Translations under genes and position numbers: made by a program
DNA from: Paenibacillaceae bacterium
Lineage (GTDB): Bacteria; Bacillota; Bacilli; Paenibacillales; Paenibacillaceae
NCBI GenBank assembly: GCA_004134985.1
Contig: REGQ01000015.1
Span: 1-64,000, forward strand
DNA length: 64,000 nucleotides
Direction of reading: 5' to 3'
In this document: one piece after another, positions 52,998-61,379 of the stretch
Layout of the letters: every line of letters begins with the position of its first letter
Position numbering within the stretch: the stretch's first letter is position 1
The notes under the pieces: generated by a model
What the model was told of the DNA's origin: nothing
The model's input: only the letters and a program-made list of their open reading frames with translations
Databases searched by the model: none

Positions 52998-53330
52998 CTA
53001 TTGCCGTCTACTTGAGCAATTATGGGCAAGCGAAAGCCAACCGATCTCCAGGCTTAGGGCTGCTAAAGTAACCGTTCCGGCTTTACTTTCGCCAAGTCTG
53101 AAAGCAAAACGTCGGAATCCCCGGTTGTTCTTTGTTTGCCCAAACACACTCTCCGGTTCAACCATCCTTTGAACCGATAGGGCATATCCTTCCTCGCTCA
53201 AGCTGTTCCGATCGCCAAGCAACTTTGCTGAACTTCGTCTTTTTGCAACCGCGGGAGCAGGTCTTTACGGAGCGTATGTACCGCTTTCTTCAAAGGCTTG
53301 TCTTTGGGCTGCGACTGCAGTTTCATCCTT
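52998..53330 (-). pseudogene. IS1182-like transposase remnant
   Basis: Minus-strand pieces read AVHTLRKDLLPRLQKDEVQQ, then after a frameshift LGDRNSLS joined to VQRMVEPESVFGQTKNNRGF and RRFAFRLG. This is the C-terminal DDE region of IS1182-type transposases with an internal deletion. Its 5' end touches the stop codon of the SsuC-like permease gene. A GC-rich hairpin (CGCAGCTCCCAGCG... about 52953-52986) follows it. Confidence 0.75.
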
Positions 53331-54192
53331 TATAGCTATCCTGCCAGCTTAACAAGCGCTTTTCCAGTATACGCACCAGAGAATCTGTCAGCTTGCCTAC
53401 CGCGGCAAATAAAAAGATACCAATAAAGACAACCTCTGTCCGCATAAAAGAGCGTGCATCCTGAATTAAGTAGCCGACTCCCTGATCCGAGCCCATCAAC
53501 TCGGCAACGACAAGCACCAGCCACGCTACACTGATGGACAGACGCAGCCCAAGCAGCACATTCGGCATAGCCGCCGGCAGTACCAGCCGCACCATTTGGT
53601 TCAATTTGCTAAACTCCAATACTCGCGCCACATCAAACAACCTGGAATCCACGTTGCGAACGCCAAGAAAGGAGTTCACATATAACGGAAAAAAGGCGCC
53701 CATCGCGATTAGTAGAATTTTGGACAATTCTCCAAAACCAAACCATAATATAAATAACGGCGTTATCGCCAGCAACGGTATGGTGCGCAGCATCTGTACA
53801 GTAGGATCAATAACATCCTCCGCATTTTTGGACATGCCCACAAACAAACCAAAGCCCAGTCCCAGACCTCCGCCAATCAGAAAGCCAACCAACGCACGCA
53901 GTATACTAATCTGCAGATGATACCAGAGCTCTCCTGAGCGGATTAGTTCAAGGAAGGTTGCTACAATTTTCGATGGCGCAGGAAACATCATCGGATCAAT
54001 CCAATGGTTCACACTGCCCAGTTGCCATATTGCCAGCACAACGACAGGGATTAAGCTGCCCAATATGATTTTCCTCGAATGACTCCTTTTCACGGACTGA
54101 CCGCCTGACTTCTGGACCCGCTCGTTTTGCCGCTTCTCCTCTGAACTCTCTCGCGTCCTTACGAGATCACCGGTAGTTGTCGGCGCAGACAT
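53323..54192 (-). CDS. Sulfonate-type ABC transporter permease (SsuC/TauC-like)
   Basis: About 289 residues with six hydrophobic segments. The family loop is AFFPLYVNSFLGVRNVD and the coupling (EAA-like) region RLVLPAAMPNVLLGLRLSIS. The start MSAPTTT follows GAGGAGAG; an upstream in-frame start at 54213 is less likely. It is the last gene of the five-gene operon and works with the ATPase 34 bp upstream and the binding protein. Its 3' end is abutted by an IS1182 remnant but the protein looks complete (ends near LLSWQDSYKG). Confidence 0.9.
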   Translation of the reverse strand: MSAPTTTGDLVRTRESSEEKRQNERVQKSGGQSVKRSHSRKIILGSLIPVVVLAIWQLGSVNHWIDPMMFPAPSKIVATFLELIRSGELWYHLQISILRALVGFLIGGGLGLGFGLFVGMSKNAEDVIDPTVQMLRTIPLLAITPLFILWFGFGELSKILLIAMGAFFPLYVNSFLGVRNVDSRLFDVARVLEFSKLNQMVRLVLPAAMPNVLLGLRLSISVAWLVLVVAELMGSDQGVGYLIQDARSFMRTEVVFIGIFLFAAVGKLTDSLVRILEKRLLSWQDSYKG

Positions 54193-54226
54193 GATGCATC
54201 TCTCCTCACCCATTTATCATACCTGG

Positions 54227-54997
54227 TCATATTTCATAGTCTTCCTTATCTGATCCGGTTTTCTCCAGCGCCTGAAGCACATAAGCCCGCAATTCCTGAA
54301 ACGTCCGGTTCGTTCTTTTGCGTGGGAACGGGAGATCAATAGGAACGATTGTCTTAATGCGTCCAGGCCGAGGGTCCAGCACCACTACACGATGGGATAT
54401 AAACACCGCTTCATCGATATCATGCGTCACAAACAGCATCGTCGTCCGATTCTCACGCCAAATGTCGAGCAGCGCTTCCTGCAAATGGCTGCGGGTAAAA
54501 GCATCCAGCGCCCCAAACGGTTCATCCAGCAGCAGCACCTTCGGATTGCGAAGCAGCGCTCTCGCTATGGCTACCCGCTGTGACATACCGCCAGACAGCT
54601 GCTTAGGATAGGCCTTCTCGAATCCTCCGAGCTTGACCAGCTCGATCAGCCGATTAACCTGCAATCGGATGGCAGGGTCTCGCAGATTCAGATCAGCAGC
54701 GATATTCCGCTCCACTGTCAGCCATGGGAACAGCCGATGCTCCTGAAAGATAAATCCCTTCTCCACGGACGGCTTCGTAACCTGAAGTCCGTCCAAAAGC
54801 ACCTCGCCATCTACATCCGCATCCAGCCCAGCGACAATTTTGAGCAGTGTGCTCTTTCCACAGCCGCTTGGTCCAATAATTGAAACGATCTCGCCTTCCC
54901 GCACCTGGAGGTCGATGTCGTCGAGCACATGCTTCCTCTCATCGCCTTCTCCAAATGATTTGTTTAATTGACGTATGTCCAGCATAGATACTGTCAC
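54227..54997 (-). CDS. Sulfonate-type ABC transporter ATPase (SsuB/TauB-like)
   Basis: 256 residues. Walker [11 protein letters not shown]-loop [14 protein letters not shown], signature [16 protein letters not shown], Walker [13 protein letters not shown], and the switch histidine in [10 protein letters not shown]. It energises uptake through the adjacent permease. It lies third from the 3' end of a unit whose other genes encode two TauD-type dioxygenases and a binding protein, so the substrate is a sulfonate or sulfate ester. Confidence 0.92.
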   Translation of the reverse strand: MTVSMLDIRQLNKSFGEGDERKHVLDDIDLQVREGEIVSIIGPSGCGKSTLLKIVAGLDADVDGEVLLDGLQVTKPSVEKGFIFQEHRLFPWLTVERNIAADLNLRDPAIRLQVNRLIELVKLGGFEKAYPKQLSGGMSQRVAIARALLRNPKVLLLDEPFGALDAFTRSHLQEALLDIWRENRTTMLFVTHDIDEAVFISHRVVVLDPRPGRIKTIVPIDLPFPRKRTNRTFQELRAYVLQALEKTGSDKEDYEI

Positions 54998-55044
54998 ATC
55001 GCGCCCTCCTTCCTACCGTTTTACACCTTCAACAAGACTCATGC

Positions 55045-55977
55045 TCAAAATGGACGATCACCAATAATCGAAATGCGTTCAGCTACCCTCCGATCCGGGA
55101 AATAATCCGAAACCGCATAGTGCTGCGTATTTCGATTATCCCAGAAAGCAATGGTATTCGGCTCCCATCGGAATCTCACCTGATATTCCGGAACCTCGGC
55201 TTGGCGGAACAAATATTGCAGAAGCTGCTCTCCCTCGTCTGCATCTAGTCCAACAACACGCGTTGTAAACACCGGATTGACAAACAAGGCTTTGCGGCCC
55301 GTTTCCGGGTGAGTACGAACAATCGGGTGCTCTGCAGCCGGAAAATCCAGCTGGCGCTGAGCCAGCGTTTCTGGATCAAGCGCTCTGCCGAAGGTCGGGG
55401 TGAAATCATGAATCGCGGTTAAGCCGTTTATTTTGTTTTTGATTTCATCCGGCAAATTCGTATAGGCTGCTTCCGTATCCACCCATGATGTATCGCCGCC
55501 AAGCCCCGGCACCTCTGTTAGCCTCAGCACCGCTCCCAGCGATGGCTCCAGACGCCATGACACATCTGTATGCCAAACATTTTCCCGGCCCGCTACCTTG
55601 TCATCCTTCGCCAGACGTACGACTTCGGCAGAATCACCACGCATGGAGAATGGATGTGTCTCAAGCTCCCCCCAGTTGCTGGCGAAATCTTTCTGCTGCT
55701 GGCTCGTAATGTCCTGATTACGAAAGAAGATGACCTTGTACGCCAGCAGTGCGCGGTGAAGCTCTTCCTTTAATTCAGTGCTTAACGGCTGGCTCAGATC
55801 CACACCCTCAATCTCAGCTCCGATCACATTGCTAAGCCGCTTTACTTGAAAAAGGGTAAACGGAATGCCTTGCGGAGCCTCGGATGTGCGCTCAAGCTTA
55901 CGCGCGCCATGGAAAAAATTACGAACCTCCAGATCAAAATGACGAGTAGTATCCACTGTTTGTGTGCTCATATGCAT
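55045..55977 (-). CDS. TauD-family Fe(II)/2-oxoglutarate dioxygenase (1)
   Basis: 310 residues. Iron ligands are seen in ENVWHTDVSW (HxD) and in the C-terminal NTQHYAVSD histidine, with the 2-oxoglutarate arginine in RRVAERISIIGD. GALKVIFFRNQD-like text and ALFVNPVFTTRV are family blocks. It oxidises taurine, other sulfonates or alkyl sulfates to release sulfite or sulfate. It begins 6 bp downstream of the binding-protein gene. Whether the substrate is taurine or an alkyl sulfate (AtsK-like) is not decided by the sequence. Confidence 0.9.
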   Translation of the reverse strand: MHMSTQTVDTTRHFDLEVRNFFHGARKLERTSEAPQGIPFTLFQVKRLSNVIGAEIEGVDLSQPLSTELKEELHRALLAYKVIFFRNQDITSQQQKDFASNWGELETHPFSMRGDSAEVVRLAKDDKVAGRENVWHTDVSWRLEPSLGAVLRLTEVPGLGGDTSWVDTEAAYTNLPDEIKNKINGLTAIHDFTPTFGRALDPETLAQRQLDFPAAEHPIVRTHPETGRKALFVNPVFTTRVVGLDADEGEQLLQYLFRQAEVPEYQVRFRWEPNTIAFWDNRNTQHYAVSDYFPDRRVAERISIIGDRPF

Positions 55978-55983
55978 CTTCCT

Positions 55984-56976
55984 TTACTTTATTTTTTTGA
56001 CGATTGCGTTATCTACATAATCCGTAAATGTAATTTTCTTTTTAATAAAATCATTTTCAAACAGCAAGTCTGCTGATGCCTGCTGCGCTTCTATGGCATC
56101 TTCACTGACTGGTCCAATCGTGTAATTCTGTTTATTTAAAAACTCGCTGATCACTTCGCTAGGAATCTTCTTCAGCTCAGAGAACAACTGAGCAACCTCT
56201 TCCTTATTGGCGTTGGCATAGTCTGCTGCTCTTTTAAAGACGGATAGATAGACTTCCACAAGCTCTGGATGATTATTGGCAAATTCCGTTCGCGCAATGA
56301 CAGTAGCAGGCGCCAAAATCCCCTGCTCTGCACCAGCCAGAACACGTGCCTCTTTTTGCAGTACCAGTTGTATCGGGTACGGTTCAATCGTTACCCAGGC
56401 ATCAACTTTTCCAGAGGTAAAGGCCGGCAGCCCCTCTTGCAGCTGTAAATTGACCAGGCTCACATCCTTCTCTGTCAAACCATTCTTGACCAGAACCTTT
56501 AACAAAAACACATGCGAGGTTGTCCCTTTGGCTACGGCAATCGTTTTTCCCTTAAGATCAGCAATGGTTTGAATCTCGCTATTCTCGTGAACAAGCAGTG
56601 AATTTAAGCTTTTGCCGTCGCTAATCAACGCAATATTTATAAAAGGAAGTCCGGACGATTGACCTGACAGCGCTGCTCCATCACCCAGAAATGAGAGATC
56701 TACACGTTTAGCAGCAAGCGCTTCGAGCAGCGGAGGACCGCTTGGAAATTCGCTCCAGGCAACCGTCACATTGTACTTCTTCAGCTCCTCATCCAGCCAT
56801 CCTTTGTCTTTCACAATATTCAATGGAGAAAGACTGCCATTGATAGCCACATTGATAACCGAGGGCTTCTCCGTTTTGGCTTGATACGGCTTCCAAACAG
56901 TGAACACCCCAATAAGAATACCCGCGACTATAAGCAAAGCGAGTAAAGATATAAACTGAACCTTTCGTTTGGCCAT
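55984..56976 (-). CDS. Sulfonate-type ABC substrate-binding protein (SsuA-like)
   Basis: 330 residues. After a basic start and one hydrophobic segment (about 7-27) come NVAINGSLSPLNIVKDKGWL, FPSGPPLLEALAAKRVDLSF, KGKTIAVAKGTTSHVFLLK and GKVDAWVTIEPY, all SsuA/TauA blocks. Unusually for a Gram-positive binding protein there is no cysteine lipobox after the hydrophobic segment, so it appears to be held by an uncleaved anchor or released. It supplies the adjacent SsuBC-like transporter. Confidence 0.9.
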   Translation of the reverse strand: MAKRKVQFISLLALLIVAGILIGVFTVWKPYQAKTEKPSVINVAINGSLSPLNIVKDKGWLDEELKKYNVTVAWSEFPSGPPLLEALAAKRVDLSFLGDGAALSGQSSGLPFINIALISDGKSLNSLLVHENSEIQTIADLKGKTIAVAKGTTSHVFLLKVLVKNGLTEKDVSLVNLQLQEGLPAFTSGKVDAWVTIEPYPIQLVLQKEARVLAGAEQGILAPATVIARTEFANNHPELVEVYLSVFKRAADYANANKEEVAQLFSELKKIPSEVISEFLNKQNYTIGPVSEDAIEAQQASADLLFENDFIKKKITFTDYVDNAIVKKIK

Positions 56977-57008
56977 TGCCCAACCACTCCTGTCTCTATT
57001 CTGGTTTA

Positions 57009-57911
57009 CTACTCATTAACTGCCTGATAGCGCGTACGGCTATGCGAGCCGTCTACCGCTGCTGGCACATCCCCCTCCAGCGTTACTCTCCTGACTACAC
57101 GATGAGCATCGCCATAATCATTAATGGCTATATGCTGCGTTGCACGGTTATCCCAAATGACGATATCACCTTCCTGCCAGCGCCAGCGAACCGTATTCTC
57201 CAGACGAGTCACATGCTCTTGAAAAATCTCGTACAGCTTGACGGATTCCGATGCCGATACACCAAGGACCCGCTTCACAAAGCTGCCTAACAGCAGCGAC
57301 TTTTCACCTGTCTCGGGGTGAACCCGAACTACCGGATGCTCCGTTTCATATACCGTGGAGCTAAACACCTTGCGGTACTTCGCCTCTTCCTCTGCTGAAA
57401 CATTAGCCCGCGAAGCTGCCGCATAATCAAACACATTGGAATGCAGACTCCACAGACGATCAGCCAAATCCTTTAGCTCAGGCGTCAGACTCTCATAGGC
57501 TGCGGCCGTATTCGCCCAAACCGTATCTCCACCTGCCTCAGGAATGACTACCCCCCGTAAAATTGATGCTTTCGGGTAGGCATCCAGAAAGGTAACATCT
57601 GTATGCCACTGCGTTGCACGTCCGCCATGATGTGAATCTAGCTCCAGAATATAGCCAGAGCCTGGCTTCGTTGGTACGGTTGGGTGAGCGAACGGCTTGC
57701 CGAGCAGCGCCGCAAAGGCTTCCTGACCGCCATCGTCCAAATGCTGTCCACGAAAGAATAGCACCTTGTATTTCAGTAGTGCACTGTGAATTTCCTCAAC
57801 TACACTTGCATCCAGATTTCCGGATAATTGAATACCACTTACCTCCGCACCTATTTTTCCTGTAACGGGTGATAACTGAAGCTGACTGCTTTCTGTTGTA
57901 ACGTTGCTCAT
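57009..57911 (-). CDS. TauD-family Fe(II)/2-oxoglutarate dioxygenase (2)
   Basis: 300 residues. Iron-binding ATQWHTDVTFLD (HxD) and ATQHIAINDYGD (His), with the 2-oxoglutarate arginine in HRVVRRVTLEGD. KYKVLFFRGQHLDD and LLLGSFVKRVLGV are family blocks. It is the first gene of the operon, behind AAAGGAGG, with a long leader that holds a terminator hairpin. Two different TauD-type enzymes on one transporter suggest that a mixture of sulfonates or sulfate esters is used. Confidence 0.9.
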   Translation of the reverse strand: MSNVTTESSQLQLSPVTGKIGAEVSGIQLSGNLDASVVEEIHSALLKYKVLFFRGQHLDDGGQEAFAALLGKPFAHPTVPTKPGSGYILELDSHHGGRATQWHTDVTFLDAYPKASILRGVVIPEAGGDTVWANTAAAYESLTPELKDLADRLWSLHSNVFDYAAASRANVSAEEEAKYRKVFSSTVYETEHPVVRVHPETGEKSLLLGSFVKRVLGVSASESVKLYEIFQEHVTRLENTVRWRWQEGDIVIWDNRATQHIAINDYGDAHRVVRRVTLEGDVPAAVDGSHSRTRYQAVNE

Positions 57912-57944
57912 CTTAAGTTCCTCCTTTGGTTTTTAAAGTGACGC

Positions 57945-57993
57945 AAAAAAGGAGATCCGATCAAAGCACAGAACGTGCTCTCATCAAATCTCC
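57945..57993 (-). terminator. Leader terminator (possible attenuator) of the sulfonate operon
   Basis: On the minus strand GGAGATTTGATGAGAGCACG pairs with a segment containing TGCTTTGATC and ATCTCC, then TTTTTTG. It lies inside the 5' leader, 34-82 nt before the first gene, so full transcription needs read-through. Upstream CGGAGAATCAACCGG repeats part of the stem and could form a competing structure. It does not match a riboswitch I know. Confidence 0.55.
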
Positions 57994-58030
57994 GGTTGAC
58001 CGGTTGATTCTCCGTTTTATTGCCAACTTC

Positions 58031-58056
58031 ACAAAATGATTTTAAAATCATTTTGT
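58031..58056. promoter_or_regulatory. 26-bp perfect palindrome, candidate TetR operator
   Basis: Half-site ACAAAATGATTTT and its exact reverse complement, no spacer. It begins about 12 bp downstream of the -10 box of the operon promoter, so a bound protein would block transcription. The adjacent TetR gene is the obvious candidate. Confidence 0.65.
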
Positions 58057-58067
58057 AACTTGAACTT

Positions 58068-58096
58068 ATCATACTTGCCCGTGTGGTTTATGTCAA
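58068..58096 (-). promoter_or_regulatory. Consensus sigma-A promoter of the sulfonate operon
   Basis: On the minus strand TTGACA (58096-58091), a 17-bp spacer and TATGAT (58073-58068). It is one mismatch away from the full consensus. Confidence 0.8.
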
Positions 58097-58152
58097 CAGT
58101 TATTTAATTAATTCACATCTGAATTGTTGGTTTTATTAAATTAGCATCAGTC

Positions 58153-58186
58153 AAAAAAAACGAGCCTCCAGTTCCGGGCTCGTTTC
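58153..58186 (-). terminator. Rho-independent terminator of the TetR gene
   Basis: Stem AAACGAGCC / GGCTCGTTT with a T run on the minus strand. It separates tetR from the downstream sulfonate operon, so each has its own transcript. Confidence 0.8.
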
Positions 58187-58191
58187 GCGTT

Positions 58192-58782
58192 TTAAAGGCT
58201 AACTAATCTCAAAATATAAGTTAAAATCGGCTGTTTAGGCGACTCCAGCCCCCGAATTTCCCATAAACTAACGTTATGCAGCAGCGTTATGACAATTGTT
58301 GCGATTTCTTTCGCATCTCCGGCCGCAAATCGCCCCTCTTCTTGACCTTGAATAATAATGCGTGAAAACAGGTCCAGATTGTACAGCATGCGCGCCTTGA
58401 TCTCATCCTTTACATCCGCTGGAAGTATATCTGAAGCTTGTGCTTGCAGCACAATCCAGTACTTTTTCCCAGTATTACTATGTATAAATAATTGGTCAAT
58501 GATCCTTTGGAGTTTAGCAACGGCATCGCCAGGACTTTCGATAGCATGGAGCAAAAAGCGGCGGTACGCTTCCTGACCTTCTAGGACGATCGAGGCCAGA
58601 AGCTCCTGCTTGGAAGAAAAATGATTGTACACATGGCCGTAACTCAATCCCGCTTCTGTGGCAACATCGCTCATCTTGACAGCCGCCAGTCCTTTGTGAT
58701 AAAAAACGCTGGTGGCTGCCTGCAATATTTGTCTCCTGCGCTCTTCCTTCACCATTTGATCTCGTTTAGCATTTCGTGGCAC
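58192..58782 (-). CDS. TetR-family repressor, probable regulator of the sulfonate operon
   Basis: About 196 residues from GTG (VPRNAKRD...), which follows GGAGGGTGG at 8 nt. The open frame reaches back to 58839 but that part overlaps probable promoter DNA. The HTH reads FYHKGLAAVKMSDVATEAGL and SYGHVYNHFSSKQELLAS; the C-terminal domain is helical. It lies directly upstream of the operon on the same strand, with a perfect 26-bp palindrome just after the operon promoter. I infer that it represses the operon. Confidence 0.85.
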   Translation of the reverse strand: MPRNAKRDQMVKEERRRQILQAATSVFYHKGLAAVKMSDVATEAGLSYGHVYNHFSSKQELLASIVLEGQEAYRRFLLHAIESPGDAVAKLQRIIDQLFIHSNTGKKYWIVLQAQASDILPADVKDEIKARMLYNLDLFSRIIIQGQEEGRFAAGDAKEIATIVITLLHNVSLWEIRGLESPKQPILTYILRLVSL

Positions 58783-58839
58783 GAAGCGATCCACCCTCCG
58801 TCTATTTTGTTCTAGTATAACAAAAAAGACAGTGGTCAA

Positions 58840-59134
58840 CCATGCATGGCTAGGGTTGAAGAGAGCACAAAGGGATTTCTCCTGTTGGAACTGATGGATT
58901 CACTTAACACGCTCCTGAAGCCTTGGAAGGGGCTCATCGCCTCCCTGAATTCGAATCGAATGATGAAAAATGTTGAAGTAAAAAGCCGCGATGATGATCT
59001 GTAGGATAATTGGCTCAAAAAAATCGGCACTTTGACCAAACATGTGACCACGCCGAAGTTCTTGATCGATCAATGCTCACCAGAAAATCTAAAAAGCACC
59101 GGGAAATCCCGGTGCTAAGAGGTTTAATTTTGGT
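58840..59134. other. Intergenic with an integrase-tail-like sequence and hairpin
   Basis: TTTGACCAAACATGTGACCA (59034-59053) resembles 3551-3571 and 861-883. A hairpin AGCACCGGG/CCCGGTGCT (59095-59116) is the same as at 3613-3634. Both precede a tRNA-derived repeat, so this is the outer end of another old integration. Confidence 0.5.
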
Positions 59135-59340
59135 CGAGTCTAGGGGGATTAAGCTCGCATAGACTCGCTTATCCATCATGGGATGTATGAATCCTGATTA
59201 TAGGCTGACGAAGCTGACTCAACGAGGACTTTTAGCGGTAGATTCAGACGCCGTGCTCCTGCACTTGAAGTTCCCCTTCGAGGCGTATTCATCCGTTCCG
59301 TCCGCGCGGGCGAACCCCTATTTTTGGGGTTCATCTCCCC
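59135..59340 (-). repeat. tRNA-Ala-associated dispersed repeat next to the intact tRNA
   Basis: GAGTCTAGGGGGATTAAGCT, ACTCGCTTATCCATCATGGG, GAGGACTTTTAGCGGTAGAT, GACGCCGTGCTCCTGC and CCGTCCGCGCGGGCGAACCC appear in the same order as in the copy at 39521. The final tRNA 5' portion is replaced by a short hairpin (ACCCCTATTTTTGGGGTT). Confidence 0.8.
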
Positions 59341-59351
59341 CTAGGTACTCC

Positions 59352-59390
59352 ATAAAAAAACGCCACCACGCAATGTGGTGACGTTCTTCT
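59352..59390 (-). terminator. Rho-independent terminator of tRNA-Ala
   Basis: Stem CACCAC / GTGGTG with outer GTC/GGC pairing, followed on the minus strand by seven T. It lies immediately 3' of the tRNA. Confidence 0.75.
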
Positions 59391-59394
59391 TGTA

Positions 59395-59467
59395 TGGAGC
59401 CTAGGGGGATCGAACCCCTGACCTCATCGCTGCCAGCGATGCGCTCTCCCAGCTGAGCTAAGGCCCC
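59395..59467 (-). tRNA. tRNA-Ala (anticodon GGC)
   Basis: 73 nt. Acceptor GGGGCCT/AGGCTCC (one G-U pair), D-arm GCTC/GAGC, anticodon stem CATCG/CGATG with loop CTGGCAG (anticodon GGC, Ala), variable loop AGGTC, T-arm AGGGG/CCCCT with loop TTCGATC, discriminator A. CCA is not encoded. All four stems pair, so it should be functional. Its 3' half is the source of the scars seen across the rest of the window. Confidence 0.97.
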
Positions 59468-59571
59468 GTTTGTGTTGTCATTTATGACGACAAGAATGAT
59501 AATACCATGGCGGCTGGATGGTTGTCAATCATTCTTTCAAAAATAATCCAACCTTTCAGCCACCCCCTATC

Positions 59572-60477
59572 CTAATCCCCAATCGCCTCATGCAGCGCCT
59601 CGATATAATCGGAGGCGAGCTTCGTCAGCGCGGCGTTCTGATGGCAAATCCAGCCGACATTGATCGTTTCGTCGCAATCCAATGGAACCGGGATGATCTC
59701 GTTGCCATTCAAATCAGCGCTCAGCACCCCCGTTGAGATCGTATAGCCGTTAAGCCCAATCAACAGGTTAAACAGCGTCGCCCGGTCGTTCACCTTAATA
59801 CTCTTCGGATGCGACAACGTACTCAATATTTCTTCCGAGAAATGGAACGAATTGAATTCGCCCTGTTCAAAAAACAAATACGGGTAATCCTGTAGCTGAT
59901 CAATCGTCACGATCGACTGCTTCGCTAGCGGGTTTTGCACACTAATAAAAATATGCGGCTTGGCCGTAAACAAGCTTGTAAACTTCAAATTGCCATCCTT
60001 CAGCAGCCGATTGATCACCTTGGAATTAAATTCATTGAGATACAAAATGCCAATTTCACTACGCTGGCTCTTGACATCCTGGATGATCTCATGAGTCTTG
60101 GTCTCGCGCAAAGCCAACTCATACTCATCCTGCCCATACTCACTTACCAGCTTGACAAAAGCATTGACGGCAAAGGCATAATGCTGCGTGGATACCGAAA
60201 AATGCTGCGGAGACGGCTTTGCATTCAAATACCTGCTCTCCAGCAACTCCGCCTGCTCAATTACCTGCCTGGCATAACCGAGAAACTCTGCCCCTTCCTT
60301 GGACAACGTAATCCCTTTATTTGTTCGTTCAAAGATCGTAATCTGCGTTTTCTCTTCCAAATCCCGAATGGCATTGGACAAGCTTGGCTGAGAAATGAAC
60401 AACCGTTTCGCCGCCTCATTCATGGAGCCGCGGTTGGCAACCTCAACGACATATTTCAATTGCTGCAGCGTCATCAT
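59572..60477 (-). CDS. LysR-family regulator
   Basis: 301 residues. The N-terminal HTH reads LQQLKYVVEVANRGSMNEAA and KRLFISQPSLSNAIRDLEE, followed by a periplasmic-binding-like effector domain (ILYLNEFN, PHIFISVQNPLAK, YPYLFFEQG). The wording resembles CysB/CmbR-type regulators of sulfur-amino-acid metabolism in Firmicutes. It sits 1.1 kb from tetR of the sulfonate operon, separated by tRNA-Ala, so a role in sulfur supply is plausible but not shown. Confidence 0.88.
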   Translation of the reverse strand: MMTLQQLKYVVEVANRGSMNEAAKRLFISQPSLSNAIRDLEEKTQITIFERTNKGITLSKEGAEFLGYARQVIEQAELLESRYLNAKPSPQHFSVSTQHYAFAVNAFVKLVSEYGQDEYELALRETKTHEIIQDVKSQRSEIGILYLNEFNSKVINRLLKDGNLKFTSLFTAKPHIFISVQNPLAKQSIVTIDQLQDYPYLFFEQGEFNSFHFSEEILSTLSHPKSIKVNDRATLFNLLIGLNGYTISTGVLSADLNGNEIIPVPLDCDETINVGWICHQNAALTKLASDYIEALHEAIGD

Positions 60478-60640
60478 TTCAAGTCGGTCCTTTCCCGCGT
60501 CGCCAACATCTCAATACAGCAGCAAGTTATCTACTGCAGAAATGCGGTCTGTTCTATACAATTGCCTTGTCCAAATTCTATCCATAACCGTCTCTTGCGT
60601 CAAGGGACGCATTGAATCATTGTCTATGACCGATAATACG

Positions 60641-60690
60641 ATAAAAAAAACCGAACCCTATCATCGAATCTGATAGGAATCCGGCTTTAC
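60641..60690 (-). terminator. Rho-independent terminator of the lipoprotein gene
   Basis: CCGGATTCCTATCA / TGATAGGGTTCGG stem with a run of eight T on the minus strand, 10 bp after the stop codon. Confidence 0.8.
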
Positions 60691-60698
60691 GCGTTGCA

Positions 60699-61379
60699 TT
60701 ATTTTATAGTGTAAATGTAGTCGTTTTTCTCAAAGCTAATGATCAAATTGAGCGGTTTATCCGAGTCTTTCACTTCTTCGGCAACTGTGAAAATAACCAT
60801 ACCCGATTTGGTAGATAGCGGATTTAACCGCTCCATATGAAGCTGATCGGACAATCCTAGCATATTAGAATAGCTGAAGTCATATTTTTCATCATATTTC
60901 AATGATAGTTTGACATCATCTCTACTGGATATCACGGGCAGAAAAGTGTTCGCTTGACCACCGTTATTTTTGACTTTTATTGTGGCAACGCCATATACAT
61001 TACCTTCATCAGGGGAGAATGTCATAATACTCTCGGAAAGCTCCTCTTTAAATTCAAAAGATTCCAGTGTCACTTCCCAGTCCCCTACGTTAATCATATC
61101 GCCGATTTGGCTCGTTGGCGTCTTTTCTGGTTCGGGGTCCGATTCCGGTTCTTCAGCGGCTGCTTTCTCCGCATTTTCATCTTTGGCATTTGCCTGATCA
61201 TCGGATGCTTTTCCAGCATCATTTTCTTTTTCACTGGGTTGTTCTGTTTCGTTTGATTCTGCCTTGCCGCCGTTTGCTGATTTCGTACCTGACGCGTCTG
61301 TCGGGGTATTAGTGGATGATGAGCATGCAGTCATAAAGACGATCAACATAACACTAATTACCATTAACCATTTTTTCAA
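60699..61379 (-). CDS. DUF4352-type lipoprotein
   Basis: 226 residues. The signal peptide ends in a lipobox (FMTACSSS). A low-complexity acidic linker of about 70 residues follows (KSANGGKAESNETEQPSEKE type). The C-terminal immunoglobulin-like domain (GDMINVGDWEVTLESFEF, VYGVATIKVKNNGG) is of the DUF4352 class found in Firmicute surface lipoproteins. Function unknown. Confidence 0.87.
   Translation of the reverse strand: MKKWLMVISVMLIVFMTACSSSTNTPTDASGTKSANGGKAESNETEQPSEKENDAGKASDDQANAKDENAEKAAAEEPESDPEPEKTPTSQIGDMINVGDWEVTLESFEFKEELSESIMTFSPDEGNVYGVATIKVKNNGGQANTFLPVISSRDDVKLSLKYDEKYDFSYSNMLGLSDQLHMERLNPLSTKSGMVIFTVAEEVKDSDKPLNLIISFEKNDYIYTIK

Noticed and set aside
57945-58060. SAM (S-box) or T-box riboswitch ahead of the sulfonate operon
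   Set aside because: No S-box core or T-box sequence is present; only a terminator hairpin and a DNA palindrome can be supported.
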